Made by a program: the position numbers and the translations under genes. From assembly GCA_002410555.1 (NCBI GenBank), contig DHSR01000083.1:176771-185819 (forward strand): DNA of 9,049 bases, written 5' to 3'. A model generated the notes under the pieces. It was not told where the DNA came from. It did not search any database and worked only from the letters and a program-made list of their open reading frames with translations. Shown here piece after piece: positions 1 through 6,946 of the stretch (the stretch's first letter is position 1; each line of letters begins with the position of its first letter). The stretch is from Bacteroidales bacterium UBA5281 (GTDB taxonomy: Bacteria; Bacteroidota; Bacteroidia; Bacteroidales; Lentimicrobiaceae).

Positions 1-14
1 TATGTTTCAAAGGC

Positions 15-46
15 TCAACGACTCAACAAATCAACAAATCAACAAA
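15..46. repeat. Octamer tandem repeat (tcaacaaa)
   Basis: Three perfect consecutive copies of tcaacaaa occupy 23-46, and a degenerate copy (tcaacgac) precedes them at 15-22. The stretch is non-coding. It lies just before a second, unrelated heptamer array. Function is unknown; short arrays like this suggest slippage-prone intergenic DNA. Confidence 0.85.
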
Positions 47-50
47 CCCA

Positions 51-113
51 CAGATTACAGATCACAGATCACAGATCACAGATCACCGATCACTGATTAC
101 AGATTACAGATCA
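51..113. repeat. Heptamer tandem repeat (cagatca/cagatta), nine units
   Basis: Nine consecutive 7-base units run from 51 to 113: cagatta, four cagatca, ccgatca, ctgatta, cagatta, cagatca. The variants differ at one or two positions, so the array is slightly decayed. It ends about 87 bases before the start codon of the zinc peptidase gene and could lie upstream of or within its promoter region. A heptamer is not a multiple of three and no reading frame crosses it, so it is not coding. Copy number may vary between strains. Confidence 0.9.
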
Positions 114-200
114 CTCAAAACAACAAAAAAACCTGCTCTCCTCACAGAACAATAACCCGCTTAATTGTTATATCATAATTACTCATAAAACATATACATT

Positions 201-1043
201 ATGCGCTGGACCGGACGAAGAAGAAGCTCGAATGTAGAAGACCGCCGAGGCATGTCGGGCGGAAAAATGGCCGTTGGCGGTGGAATAGGCACCATTGTTA
301 TTGTTTTGATTGTCTGGTTTTTGGGCGGCGACCCAGGCCAACTGCTCAATCAGATAGATAGTGGCGGACAATCACAAGCCTACGAGGCAAGTGCTGAAGA
401 AGAGGAAATGGCACAATTTGTATCGGTAGTGCTGGCAGATACCGAAGAGGTTTGGAAGACACTATTTGCTCAATCCGGAGAAACCTACCGGGAACCTACT
501 CTTGTTCTTTTCCGGAATCAGGTAGAGTCGGCCTGCGGGTTTGCCAGTGCTGCCAGCGGACCATTCTACTGTCCGGGAGATGAGAAAATCTATATTGATC
601 TAAGCTTTTGTGATGATCTGCGCACCCGTTTCGGTGCCCAGGGCGACTTTGCAGTAGCCTATGTTATAGCTCATGAGGTGGGTCATCATGTTCAAAAACA
701 ATTGGGCATACTGGATGAGGTCCACAACCGCAGAAGTGCTCTTAGTTCTGCTGCAGCCAATGCTTTAACTGTAAAACTTGAACTTCAGGCCGACTTTTTG
801 GCCGGCATGTGGGCACACCACGCTGAACGCATGCTTCAAATACTTGAAGACGGAGATATTGAAGAAGCCCTCACGGCTGCCGGGGCAGTAGGTGATGACA
901 GCATACAAATGCAATCCCAGGGTCACATCGTACCAGACAGCTTCACCCATGGCACCTCAAAACAACGTATGCACTGGTTCCGCAAAGGCTGGGAAACCGG
1001 CGATATGAGTCAGGGAGATACCTTTGAAAGAGGTGCTGTTTGA
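201..1043 (+). CDS. ypfJ: Neutral zinc metallopeptidase, YpfJ family, membrane-anchored
   Basis: A 280-residue protein with the layout of the YpfJ/putative neutral zinc metallopeptidase family (Pfam Zn_peptidase, PF04228). The N-terminus is the family's Arg-rich opening (MRWTGRRRSSNVEDRRG). A single hydrophobic segment at about residues 26-43 is probably a transmembrane anchor. The catalytic zinc-binding motif HEVGHH is at 158-163, with Glu159 the expected general base and His158 and His162 the expected metal ligands. The ELQADFLAG block at 194-202 probably supplies the third ligand. Other family-like blocks are FYCPGDEKIYID just before the active site and SFTHGTSKQRMHWFRKGWETGD near the C-terminus. 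Length is typical and all key residues are present, so it should be active. The physiological substrate of this family is not well established. The ATG at 201 is preferred because it begins exactly at the conserved N-terminal motif; no clear Shine-Dalgarno precedes it, as is common in Bacteroidota. It stands alone, 364 bases before the next gene. Confidence 0.93.
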   Translation: MRWTGRRRSSNVEDRRGMSGGKMAVGGGIGTIVIVLIVWFLGGDPGQLLNQIDSGGQSQAYEASAEEEEMAQFVSVVLADTEEVWKTLFAQSGETYREPTLVLFRNQVESACGFASAASGPFYCPGDEKIYIDLSFCDDLRTRFGAQGDFAVAYVIAHEVGHHVQKQLGILDEVHNRRSALSSAAANALTVKLELQADFLAGMWAHHAERMLQILEDGDIEEALTAAGAVGDDSIQMQSQGHIVPDSFTHGTSKQRMHWFRKGWETGDMSQGDTFERGAV

Positions 1044-1240
1044 GATTGAGAAAGGCAAATAATTTTTAATATTTCTACAAACTAAACAAATCTGTTTATA
1101 AATCAACCAGTTTTTAGATGCCCCTGAACTAAATACATTATTTTCAGTCAGTTAGCGGGCAATCCATTGTTACAGGGATTTTCTGGTGATTATTTTGATA
1201 AAATAATTGCCGTTTTTTTTAATTCAGCTAAAATATGTTG

Positions 1241-1248
1241 TATATTTG
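1241..1248 (+). promoter_or_regulatory. Candidate Bacteroidota -7 promoter element for the C25 peptidase gene
   Basis: The octamer tatatttg matches the Bacteroidota sigma-ABfr -7 consensus TAnnTTTG exactly. A T-rich stretch (eight T at 1213-1220) lies about where the weakly conserved -33 TTTG/TTG element should be, though it is not a clean match. Transcription would start at about 1253-1256, giving a leader of roughly 150 bases before the ATG at 1408. The match is a short motif in A/T-rich DNA and could be chance; the intergenic position supports it. Confidence 0.42.
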
Positions 1249-1253
1249 ACCTG

Positions 1254-1268
1254 ATCTGCCAGGCAGAT
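1254..1268. promoter_or_regulatory. Perfect inverted repeat at the predicted transcription start
   Basis: atctgcc (1254-1260) and ggcagat (1262-1268) are perfect reverse complements around a single A. As DNA this is a 15-base palindrome of the kind bound by dimeric regulators; as RNA it would make a 6-bp hairpin with a three-base loop at the extreme 5' end of the transcript. It begins 5 bases after the candidate -7 box. An operator or a 5'-end stabilising hairpin are both possible, and chance is not excluded. Confidence 0.4.
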
Positions 1269-1407
1269 TTCCAGATTGTTATTCTTAAACATAAGGAAAT
1301 CCAATATTAATTCTTCTCGCCTTACTACCCGTCCTTATTGTATTGAATCAGACATTGCTATCTTAATTTAAGAAGCAGTTTAACATACTTCCTAAAATTC
1401 AATTCTT

Positions 1408-4400
1408 ATGAAAAGGACAATTTTCTGGCCATTGTTTCCGGCTTTTATGTTGATGATCATGCAATTACAGGCTGCTGATTTCCGGCTAAACAATGAAAAA
1501 AACAACATTACCATCATCCCATCAGGTTTTCAGGGTGTGGGGATTCGAGCAACCATAGCGCAACTGAATTTCAGTGATGTACTCACTCCGGAAGGTACTT
1601 TTACGTTGCTGGGTGTAGAAGGCTTCAGCAAACGAACAAAAGAGGGCGAGCCAGCCTTACCGGTTTACACAAAACTTATTGAAGTACCATTGAATGCAGA
1701 GTTCAGTTACACAATTAAGCGACAGCAATACCGGGAATTAAGCCTGAACGAACTTGGAATAACCCATTTGCTTTTCCCGGCCCAGCCACCCATGTCGAAA
1801 AGCGACGACCCGGATCAGGTTCCTTTCATTTTCAACAAAGCAACTTACGCCACCGATCGCTATGTGGGTGATGACTTAATCAGTGTGGAGATGGTAGGAA
1901 CCATGCGTGCAGTAACACTGGCTCGGATTCAGGTATCCCCATTTCTTTACAATCCGGTCACTGGCGTCCTTAAAGTGCTTGAACAAATAGACATTGAGGT
2001 AAGGTTTAAAAATGCCGACATAGGTGCCACTATGGAACTAAAGCGGTCGAAAGCTTCCCCCTATTTTAATAGTCTTTTCAGCCAGGTTGAAAATCATGTA
2101 ACATCCGAGCCTGAAAAAGGGTTAATTGCCCCCGCTCCTGCTACCTATGTAATTGTATCTGATCCAATGTTTCAAGCCGCCCTGCAGCCTTTCGTAAACT
2201 GGAAATGCAAAAAAGGATTCAGGGTGATTGAAGCTTACACCAATAACCCGGCGGTAGGTACGACTACTACATCTATAAAATCTTATTTACAAGGCCTTTA
2301 CAATTCACCCCCTACCGGCTACAATGCACCAAGCTTTGTGCTTTTTGTTGGCGATGTGGCTCAGATTCCTGCCTGGAATGGCTCAGCCGGATCGCATGTC
2401 ACCGATCTGCGCTATTGCGAATATACCGGAGATAATTTGCCGGAAGTGTTTTATGGCCGGTTTTCAGCCACCAATCTGGCCCAATTGCAACCCCAGATTG
2501 ATAAGACCCTTCAATATGAACAATATACCATGCCCGATCCCTCTTTTTTGGGCGAGGTTGTCATGGTGGCCGGCAACGATGCCAGCTACCAGACCTGGGG
2601 AAACGGCCAGATTAATTATGGCACGGAGACCTATTTTAATGCAGCCCACAATATCCTGTCGCATACTTATCTCCAGCCAGAGCCTTCAGGTGGAAACTAC
2701 TCGCAGAACATCCGAAGCAACGTATCAAACGGTGTGGCCTATGGAAATTATACCGCACATTGCAGTGAAAGTGGCTGGGCCAATCCGGCATTTACCATCT
2801 CACACATACCGGAATTGACCAATGATGGAAAATATGGCTTGCTGGTAGGTAACTGCTGTCTCTCGGGTAAGTTTAACTCCACCTGCTTTGGCGAAGAAAT
2901 TCTGAGGGCAGCCAATAAAGGTGCGGTGGGTTACATCGGAGGATCAAACAGCACGTATTGGGACGAAGATTATTGGTGGGGCGTAGGTTTTAAAACCGTT
3001 ACGTTGCATCCTTCGTACAATGCCGCCCATCGTGGCGCTTATGATGGCGCTTTTCATGATCATGGCGAAGCCACCGATGAGTGGTTTATAACCCAGGGTC
3101 AGATGGTGGTTTGTGGTAATTATGCCGTTGAAGAATCAAACTCCAGTAAAAAAACCTATTATTGGGAAATCTACCACCTTTTTGGCGATCCTTCGCTGAT
3201 GATTTATTACTCCGTGCCGCCACCGGTTGCTGTTTCCTATCCGTCAACGCTGCTTATCGGCATGAGCTCCGTTCCGGTAAATACCACCCCTTACGCTACG
3301 GTGGCGCTTTCGCGGAATGGGGCACTGATTACCGCCCTGGTAGCGGATGCAACCGGCTCGGCAAACCTTACCTTTGATCCACTTACACAGGTGGGTTTAA
3401 TGGACATCGTGATTACGGCTCAAAACCGGCAGCCGCACATAGGTACCATAGATGTAATTCCTGCCGAAGGGCCTTATGTAGTTTTCAGTAGTTGCACAGT
3501 TACTGATGCACCGCCCTCCGGCAACGGCAACGGGCAGTTGGATTATGATGAAACTCCTGCACTGAACATCATCCTCCAGAATGTGGGCGTTGAGACTGCG
3601 ACCAACGTTACGGCCACCCTGAGCAGCAACGATGCCTATCTGACCATTACTGACAATTCTGCCAATTATGGCAACATAGGCCCAGGACAATCGGTTGGTT
3701 TGCCCGGTGGTTTTACGGTAAATGTAGCCAACAATATTCCCGATCAGCACCAGGTAGATTTTCAGCTTTCTGCAACGGATGGCAGTGAAACCTGGAACTC
3801 TTCTTTCACCCTTACAGCCAACGCACCTGAACTGGCTATCGGAGCCATGACTATCCTGGACAATGAACCCGGATGCAACAACGATGGCATTCTTGATCCC
3901 GGTGAAACGGCTGAAATTCAATTTATTTGTCTGAACAACGGACACAGCTCCCTGACCAATGTGCTGGCGCAGCTTTCCATTTCCGGAAGCGCAAATCCAT
4001 ACCTTACACTTCATACCAATACTTTCACTATTGGCACTTTAGGGGTTTCCGGACAGATTCTGGCCTCTTTCAGCGCTACAGCAGATGCCTCAACGCCACT
4101 GGGCACACCGGTTGATCTGTTGCTTTACCTGAGTGGTGGTGTTGCCAGCCAGTATTCTGTTCAACAAACCACAGCGCTGGTTATCGGACTCATTCCTGAG
4201 TATAATATGGCCAATGGATCAATTACGGCATGTACCGGATTGTTTTATGATTCCGGCGGAGCAACTGCCGCCTATCAAAGCAATGAAAACTTCACCCAAA
4301 CCTTTTATCCGGGCTCTACGGGAAAAATGATACGGATGGTTTTCAGTACCTTTAATACTGAATCAAATTATGACAAACTACACATCTATAATGGCAGCAA

Positions 4401-5841
4401 CGTTTCAGCACCGTTGATTGGTACCTATTCCGGAACCACATCACCGGGAACGGTCACCGCTAATAATGTAGAAGGAGCACTTACTTTTAATTTCATCTCT
4501 GATTACAGCGTAGCCCGCGATGGATGGTCGGCTACCCTGAGTTGCTATGATGTGCATGTGCCACCTGAGGCTGATTTCATAGCATCAACCAATTCACCCG
4601 CTGTAAATAGCAACGTAACATTTACCGACATTTCAGAAAATGTGCCCACCTCCTGGTTATGGAGTTTTAGCCCGGATAATGTGACCTTTGTCAGTGGCAC
4701 CTCAGCTACCTCCCAACATCCGGAAGTGCTTTTTACAACCCTGGGACAATATTCGGTTTCACTCACGGTGACCAATGCATACGGCTCTGCTACAGAAACA
4801 AAGCAGAATTTCATCAGTGTTGTTTCCTGTATCTATTGTACTACAAGCTACTCTAACTTAACCGACGATTACATCAGTCAGGTGCAGTTGAATACCATGG
4901 ATAATCCAAGTGGTTCGACCAGCTATTCGGATTTTACTGCTATTTCAACGGAACTTCTCCCCGGAGGAACCTATCCGCTAAGGGTGAGTGTAACAGTAAA
5001 CGGCAACTGGGCACAACACGTCTTTGCCTGGATTGACTGGAACAACAACTGTAATTTTACCGATACCGGAGAGGCTGTTGACCTGGGAAATGCACCGGGG
5101 ACATCAGGTACGCACCTGCTTACAGCCAATATTGTTGTGCCGGCTGGAATATCACCCGGCTTCTACCGGATACGGGTGGCAGAGCGTTATAGCCAGGATC
5201 CTACTCCTTGCTATGTAGGCTCTTATGGCGAAGCCGAAGATTATACCCTTATTGTTCCATCCCAGAACAGAACGCTGCGACTTTCATTCTTATTGGAAGG
5301 ACTGTACAATGAAAATGGCATCATGCGTAAAGCGAAGAATGAAACCGGTTATCAGTTTCCGGAAGATATTGCGGACAGGGTTACCATCGAATTGCACGAT
5401 GCTGCCAACTATAACAATATTATTCATTCAATCCATGATGTTTCACTCGATACATCCGGGATTTTAGAAGCAGAAGTCCCGGGCACTTTCAGCGGCAACT
5501 ATTACATCACCATTCGACACCGGAACAGCGTGAGCATCTGCACCGCTCAACCGGTCACCTTTAACAATCCCCTGATAGTTTATGCTTTCGACACCCCACA
5601 AAAAGCCTTTGGAGAGAATATGTGTATGATGGCTGACGGATTTTGCGCCATCTATGCCGGCGATATAAACCAGGACGGAACCATCGATACCGGCGATATG
5701 TCACCGGTAGATAATGATGCAGCCAACTTTGCCACAGGTTATCTGACTACCGATGTAAATGGTGATGGAACCGTGGATACCGGCGATATGACGATTGTGG
5801 ATAACAATGCATCCGGGTTTGTGGGAGCGGTGACGCCATAA
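1408..5841 (+). CDS. Secreted gingipain-like cysteine peptidase (family C25), multidomain with C-terminal dockerin-like tail
   Basis: A 1477-residue exported peptidase. Residues 1-22 are a signal peptide (hydrophobic core, cleavage near LQA-A). Residues ~23-240 resemble the C25 propeptide, including the G-x-P-x-LPVY block. The peptidase domain spans ~243-600. His451 (YTAHCSESGW) and Cys484 (GNCCLSGKF, second Cys) fit the catalytic dyad, and their 33-residue spacing equals that of RgpB His211/Cys244. HLFGDPSL at ~590-597 closes the domain. Then follow an Ig-like C25 C-terminal domain (~602-690), two NEW3/CARDB-like beta-sandwiches (~692-807 and ~808-930, each with an N-G-x-L-D-x-x-E/G-E/T signature), a CUB-like domain (~942-1046), a PKD domain (~1052-1138), a GEVED domain (~1141-1283, YGEAEDY at 1273-1279), and a C-terminal module (1289-1477). 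That module ends in two EF-hand-like loops, D1419-D1430 and D1449-D1460. Known gingipains hydrolyse after Arg or Lys; specificity here cannot be read. Export by the type IX system would be expected for this family, but no typical T9SS signal is visible. The ATG at 1408 starts the signal peptide directly. The last ~190 bases are nearly identical to the end of the gene ending at 8692. Confidence 0.93.
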   Translation: MKRTIFWPLFPAFMLMIMQLQAADFRLNNEKNNITIIPSGFQGVGIRATIAQLNFSDVLTPEGTFTLLGVEGFSKRTKEGEPALPVYTKLIEVPLNAEFSYTIKRQQYRELSLNELGITHLLFPAQPPMSKSDDPDQVPFIFNKATYATDRYVGDDLISVEMVGTMRAVTLARIQVSPFLYNPVTGVLKVLEQIDIEVRFKNADIGATMELKRSKASPYFNSLFSQVENHVTSEPEKGLIAPAPATYVIVSDPMFQAALQPFVNWKCKKGFRVIEAYTNNPAVGTTTTSIKSYLQGLYNSPPTGYNAPSFVLFVGDVAQIPAWNGSAGSHVTDLRYCEYTGDNLPEVFYGRFSATNLAQLQPQIDKTLQYEQYTMPDPSFLGEVVMVAGNDASYQTWGNGQINYGTETYFNAAHNILSHTYLQPEPSGGNYSQNIRSNVSNGVAYGNYTAHCSESGWANPAFTISHIPELTNDGKYGLLVGNCCLSGKFNSTCFGEEILRAANKGAVGYIGGSNSTYWDEDYWWGVGFKTVTLHPSYNAAHRGAYDGAFHDHGEATDEWFITQGQMVVCGNYAVEESNSSKKTYYWEIYHLFGDPSLMIYYSVPPPVAVSYPSTLLIGMSSVPVNTTPYATVALSRNGALITALVADATGSANLTFDPLTQVGLMDIVITAQNRQPHIGTIDVIPAEGPYVVFSSCTVTDAPPSGNGNGQLDYDETPALNIILQNVGVETATNVTATLSSNDAYLTITDNSANYGNIGPGQSVGLPGGFTVNVANNIPDQHQVDFQLSATDGSETWNSSFTLTANAPELAIGAMTILDNEPGCNNDGILDPGETAEIQFICLNNGHSSLTNVLAQLSISGSANPYLTLHTNTFTIGTLGVSGQILASFSATADASTPLGTPVDLLLYLSGGVASQYSVQQTTALVIGLIPEYNMANGSITACTGLFYDSGGATAAYQSNENFTQTFYPGSTGKMIRMVFSTFNTESNYDKLHIYNGSNVSAPLIGTYSGTTSPGTVTANNVEGALTFNFISDYSVARDGWSATLSCYDVHVPPEADFIASTNSPAVNSNVTFTDISENVPTSWLWSFSPDNVTFVSGTSATSQHPEVLFTTLGQYSVSLTVTNAYGSATETKQNFISVVSCIYCTTSYSNLTDDYISQVQLNTMDNPSGSTSYSDFTAISTELLPGGTYPLRVSVTVNGNWAQHVFAWIDWNNNCNFTDTGEAVDLGNAPGTSGTHLLTANIVVPAGISPGFYRIRVAERYSQDPTPCYVGSYGEAEDYTLIVPSQNRTLRLSFLLEGLYNENGIMRKAKNETGYQFPEDIADRVTIELHDAANYNNIIHSIHDVSLDTSGILEAEVPGTFSGNYYITIRHRNSVSICTAQPVTFNNPLIVYAFDTPQKAFGENMCMMADGFCAIYAGDINQDGTIDTGDMSPVDNDAANFATGYLTTDVNGDGTVDTGDMTIVDNNASGFVGAVTP

Positions 5842-5843
5842 GT
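5650..5843 (+). repeat. 194-base near-identical direct repeat, copy 1 (dockerin-like tail)
   Basis: This segment matches 8501-8694 with only two differences (5652 C versus T, 5665 A versus G), and the last 178 bases (5666-5843 versus 8517-8694) are identical. It covers the final ~64 codons, the stop codon and two bases beyond. It encodes two EF-hand-like loops (DINQDGTIDTGD and DVNGDGTVDTGD). Within it, 5677-5700 and 5767-5790 are themselves a 24-base repeat with two mismatches, spaced 90 bases (30 codons) apart. Confidence 0.97.
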
Positions 5844-5904
5844 TATAAGTTCCTAATTTTCAACTTTTCAACGAAGCCTTTGTATTAACCAAACCTTTTT
5901 TATC
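5842..5904. other. Short intergenic spacer between C25 peptidase and beta-helix genes
   Basis: Sixty-three A/T-rich bases with no stem-loop terminator that I can see. They contain a tandem octamer, ttttcaac, at 5857-5872. A promoter-like taattttc lies at 5854-5861 (TAnnTTTC, one base off the -7 consensus). Read-through from the peptidase gene is therefore possible, which would make 1408-8692 one transcription unit, but a separate promoter is not excluded. Confidence 0.5.
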
Positions 5905-6936
5905 ATGAAATCACTTCTTAAAATTTTCGTTTTTATTGCTGTTTCCATTTTCTTAACAGCCAATGTGCTCCATGCACAAAGTAAAATCACCCTCAGCCAT
6001 CTTGGTGTTCCAACGTTTTACATTTCGTTGACTGATGCATTAGCCGCGGCGGCCAATGGCGACACTTTGTATTTGCCCGGAGGAACAATTCAGCCTTCGT
6101 CGGACATTATTGTGAATAAATCGGTGCATATTGTCGGAGCAGGGCATTATCCTGACAGTTCTGCAGCAACAGGCCGGACTGAAGTAAATGTTTTGAGATA
6201 CCTAACTGGTTCCGGTAACGGCAGTCTACAAGGTTGCAGTATAAACTCCCTATACATTGGTCATGCCTCCAACCAGAACATCACAGGGGTAAGTGTCACC
6301 AGGTGTTTGGTGGGCACTCTCAGGATAGGTAATGACGCTGTTTCAACCATTAGCAATATTATGCTTGCTGATAATGTTTTAACCGGACAGCTCTATATAA
6401 ACAGTGCATACTCTGGCGTTACTCTACACAGGAACTTTATGTATTTAAATAACTTAAATGGCTTTGGAAAAGGTTTATTTATAAGCAATAATATCATCTA
6501 TGTACAATATAATAACGCACTTTATAATTTCGTAAACTGCAACTTCGAGAACAATATAATTGTTTCCACATCAACAAGTAACATACAACTTGATTCTCAG
6601 AATTGCAACTTTACCAACAACCTGTTTATTCCCACGGTCAGCTACTGGGGTTCAAATACGCAACAGAATTCCATTCTAAATCAAACACTGGCAAACACAT
6701 TTGAAAATGCAGGAACTGGTTTCTCATACAATTCTAATTATCACCTTAAACCATCAAGTCCGGGTGTGAACTATGGAACGGATGGAACGGATGTTGGCAT
6801 TTACGGTACCATCAGCCCATACAAAGAAGGCGCAGTGCCGTTCAACCCGCATATTGTATTTAAATCCATCAGTACTGAAACCACGCCTGAAGGCATTTTG
6901 AATGTAACCATTAGTGTTTCGGCCCAGGAAAGATAA
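5905..6936 (+). CDS. Secreted right-handed parallel beta-helix protein
   Basis: A 343-residue protein with a signal peptide (residues 1-25, ending LHAQ). The section after it (LTDALAAAANGDTLYLPGG, then VHIVGAGHYPDSSAATGRTEV) is the opening typical of Bacteroidetes parallel beta-helix proteins. The middle (~95-300) has the short alternating hydrophobic strands and Asn-rich turns of such a helix (for example NNIIYVQYNN, NFENNIIVS, NCNFTNNLF). A terminal block GTDGTDVGIYGTISPYKEG is followed by a short tail ending ISVSAQER. The fold is usual in polysaccharide lyases and adhesins, but I see no catalytic signature, so no enzymatic role is claimed. It has no EF-hand tail and no type IX sorting domain, unlike its neighbours. 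The stop at 6936 is 10 bases before the next start, so the two genes are almost surely co-transcribed and the products may work together. The gene is visibly A/T-rich in places (6481-6540 has 15 G/C of 60). Confidence 0.85.
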   Translation: MKSLLKIFVFIAVSIFLTANVLHAQSKITLSHLGVPTFYISLTDALAAAANGDTLYLPGGTIQPSSDIIVNKSVHIVGAGHYPDSSAATGRTEVNVLRYLTGSGNGSLQGCSINSLYIGHASNQNITGVSVTRCLVGTLRIGNDAVSTISNIMLADNVLTGQLYINSAYSGVTLHRNFMYLNNLNGFGKGLFISNNIIYVQYNNALYNFVNCNFENNIIVSTSTSNIQLDSQNCNFTNNLFIPTVSYWGSNTQQNSILNQTLANTFENAGTGFSYNSNYHLKPSSPGVNYGTDGTDVGIYGTISPYKEGAVPFNPHIVFKSISTETTPEGILNVTISVSAQER

Positions 6937-6946
6937 AAGCAATGCT

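Larger units (their letters stand above)
1044..1407. other. Intergenic region between zinc peptidase and C25 peptidase genes
   Basis: This 364-base A/T-rich stretch holds no convincing reading frame. It contains a run of eight T at 1213-1220, preceded by attgcc (1206-1211), which can pair with ggcaat at 1158-1163 across a 42-base loop; that is a poor terminator at best. Downstream are a candidate promoter (-7 box at 1241-1248) and an inverted repeat at 1254-1268. The remaining ~140 bases would be a long 5' untranslated leader for the C25 peptidase. I recognise no riboswitch or RNA family in it. Confidence 0.6.

Noticed and set aside
51..113. The heptamer array as a CRISPR array
   Set aside because: The units are only 7 bases, directly contiguous and without spacers.
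1158..1220. Intrinsic terminator for the zinc peptidase formed by ggcaat, attgcc and the T8 run
   Set aside because: The stem is only six pairs with a 42-base loop and lies over 100 bases past the stop codon, so it is not convincing.
2324..2818. A 164-codon plus-strand frame inside the C25 catalytic domain
   Set aside because: It overlaps the catalytic domain in another frame, and its product is rich in Pro, Met, Cys and Arg with no coherent fold signature.
3397..4014. A 205-codon open frame on the minus strand inside the C25 peptidase gene
   Set aside because: It lies wholly within the well-supported NEW3-like region on the plus strand. Its translation has no recognisable domain or signal, so it is a shadow frame.
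5653..5841. Calling the EF-hand tail a true cellulosomal dockerin
   Set aside because: The duplicated DxNxDGxxD loops resemble type I dockerins, but the 30-residue spacing and following residues differ from the classic form, and no cohesin or scaffoldin is in the window. It is left as dockerin-like.
5854..5861. taattttc as a promoter -7 box for the beta-helix gene
   Set aside because: It misses the consensus by one base, has no clear -33 partner, and sits in A/T-rich DNA where such matches are frequent. It is noted only in the spacer entry.
6914..6946. GTG at 6914 as the start of the repeat-protein gene
   Set aside because: It would overlap the preceding gene and put 11 charged residues before a clean signal peptide that begins at the ATG at 6947.
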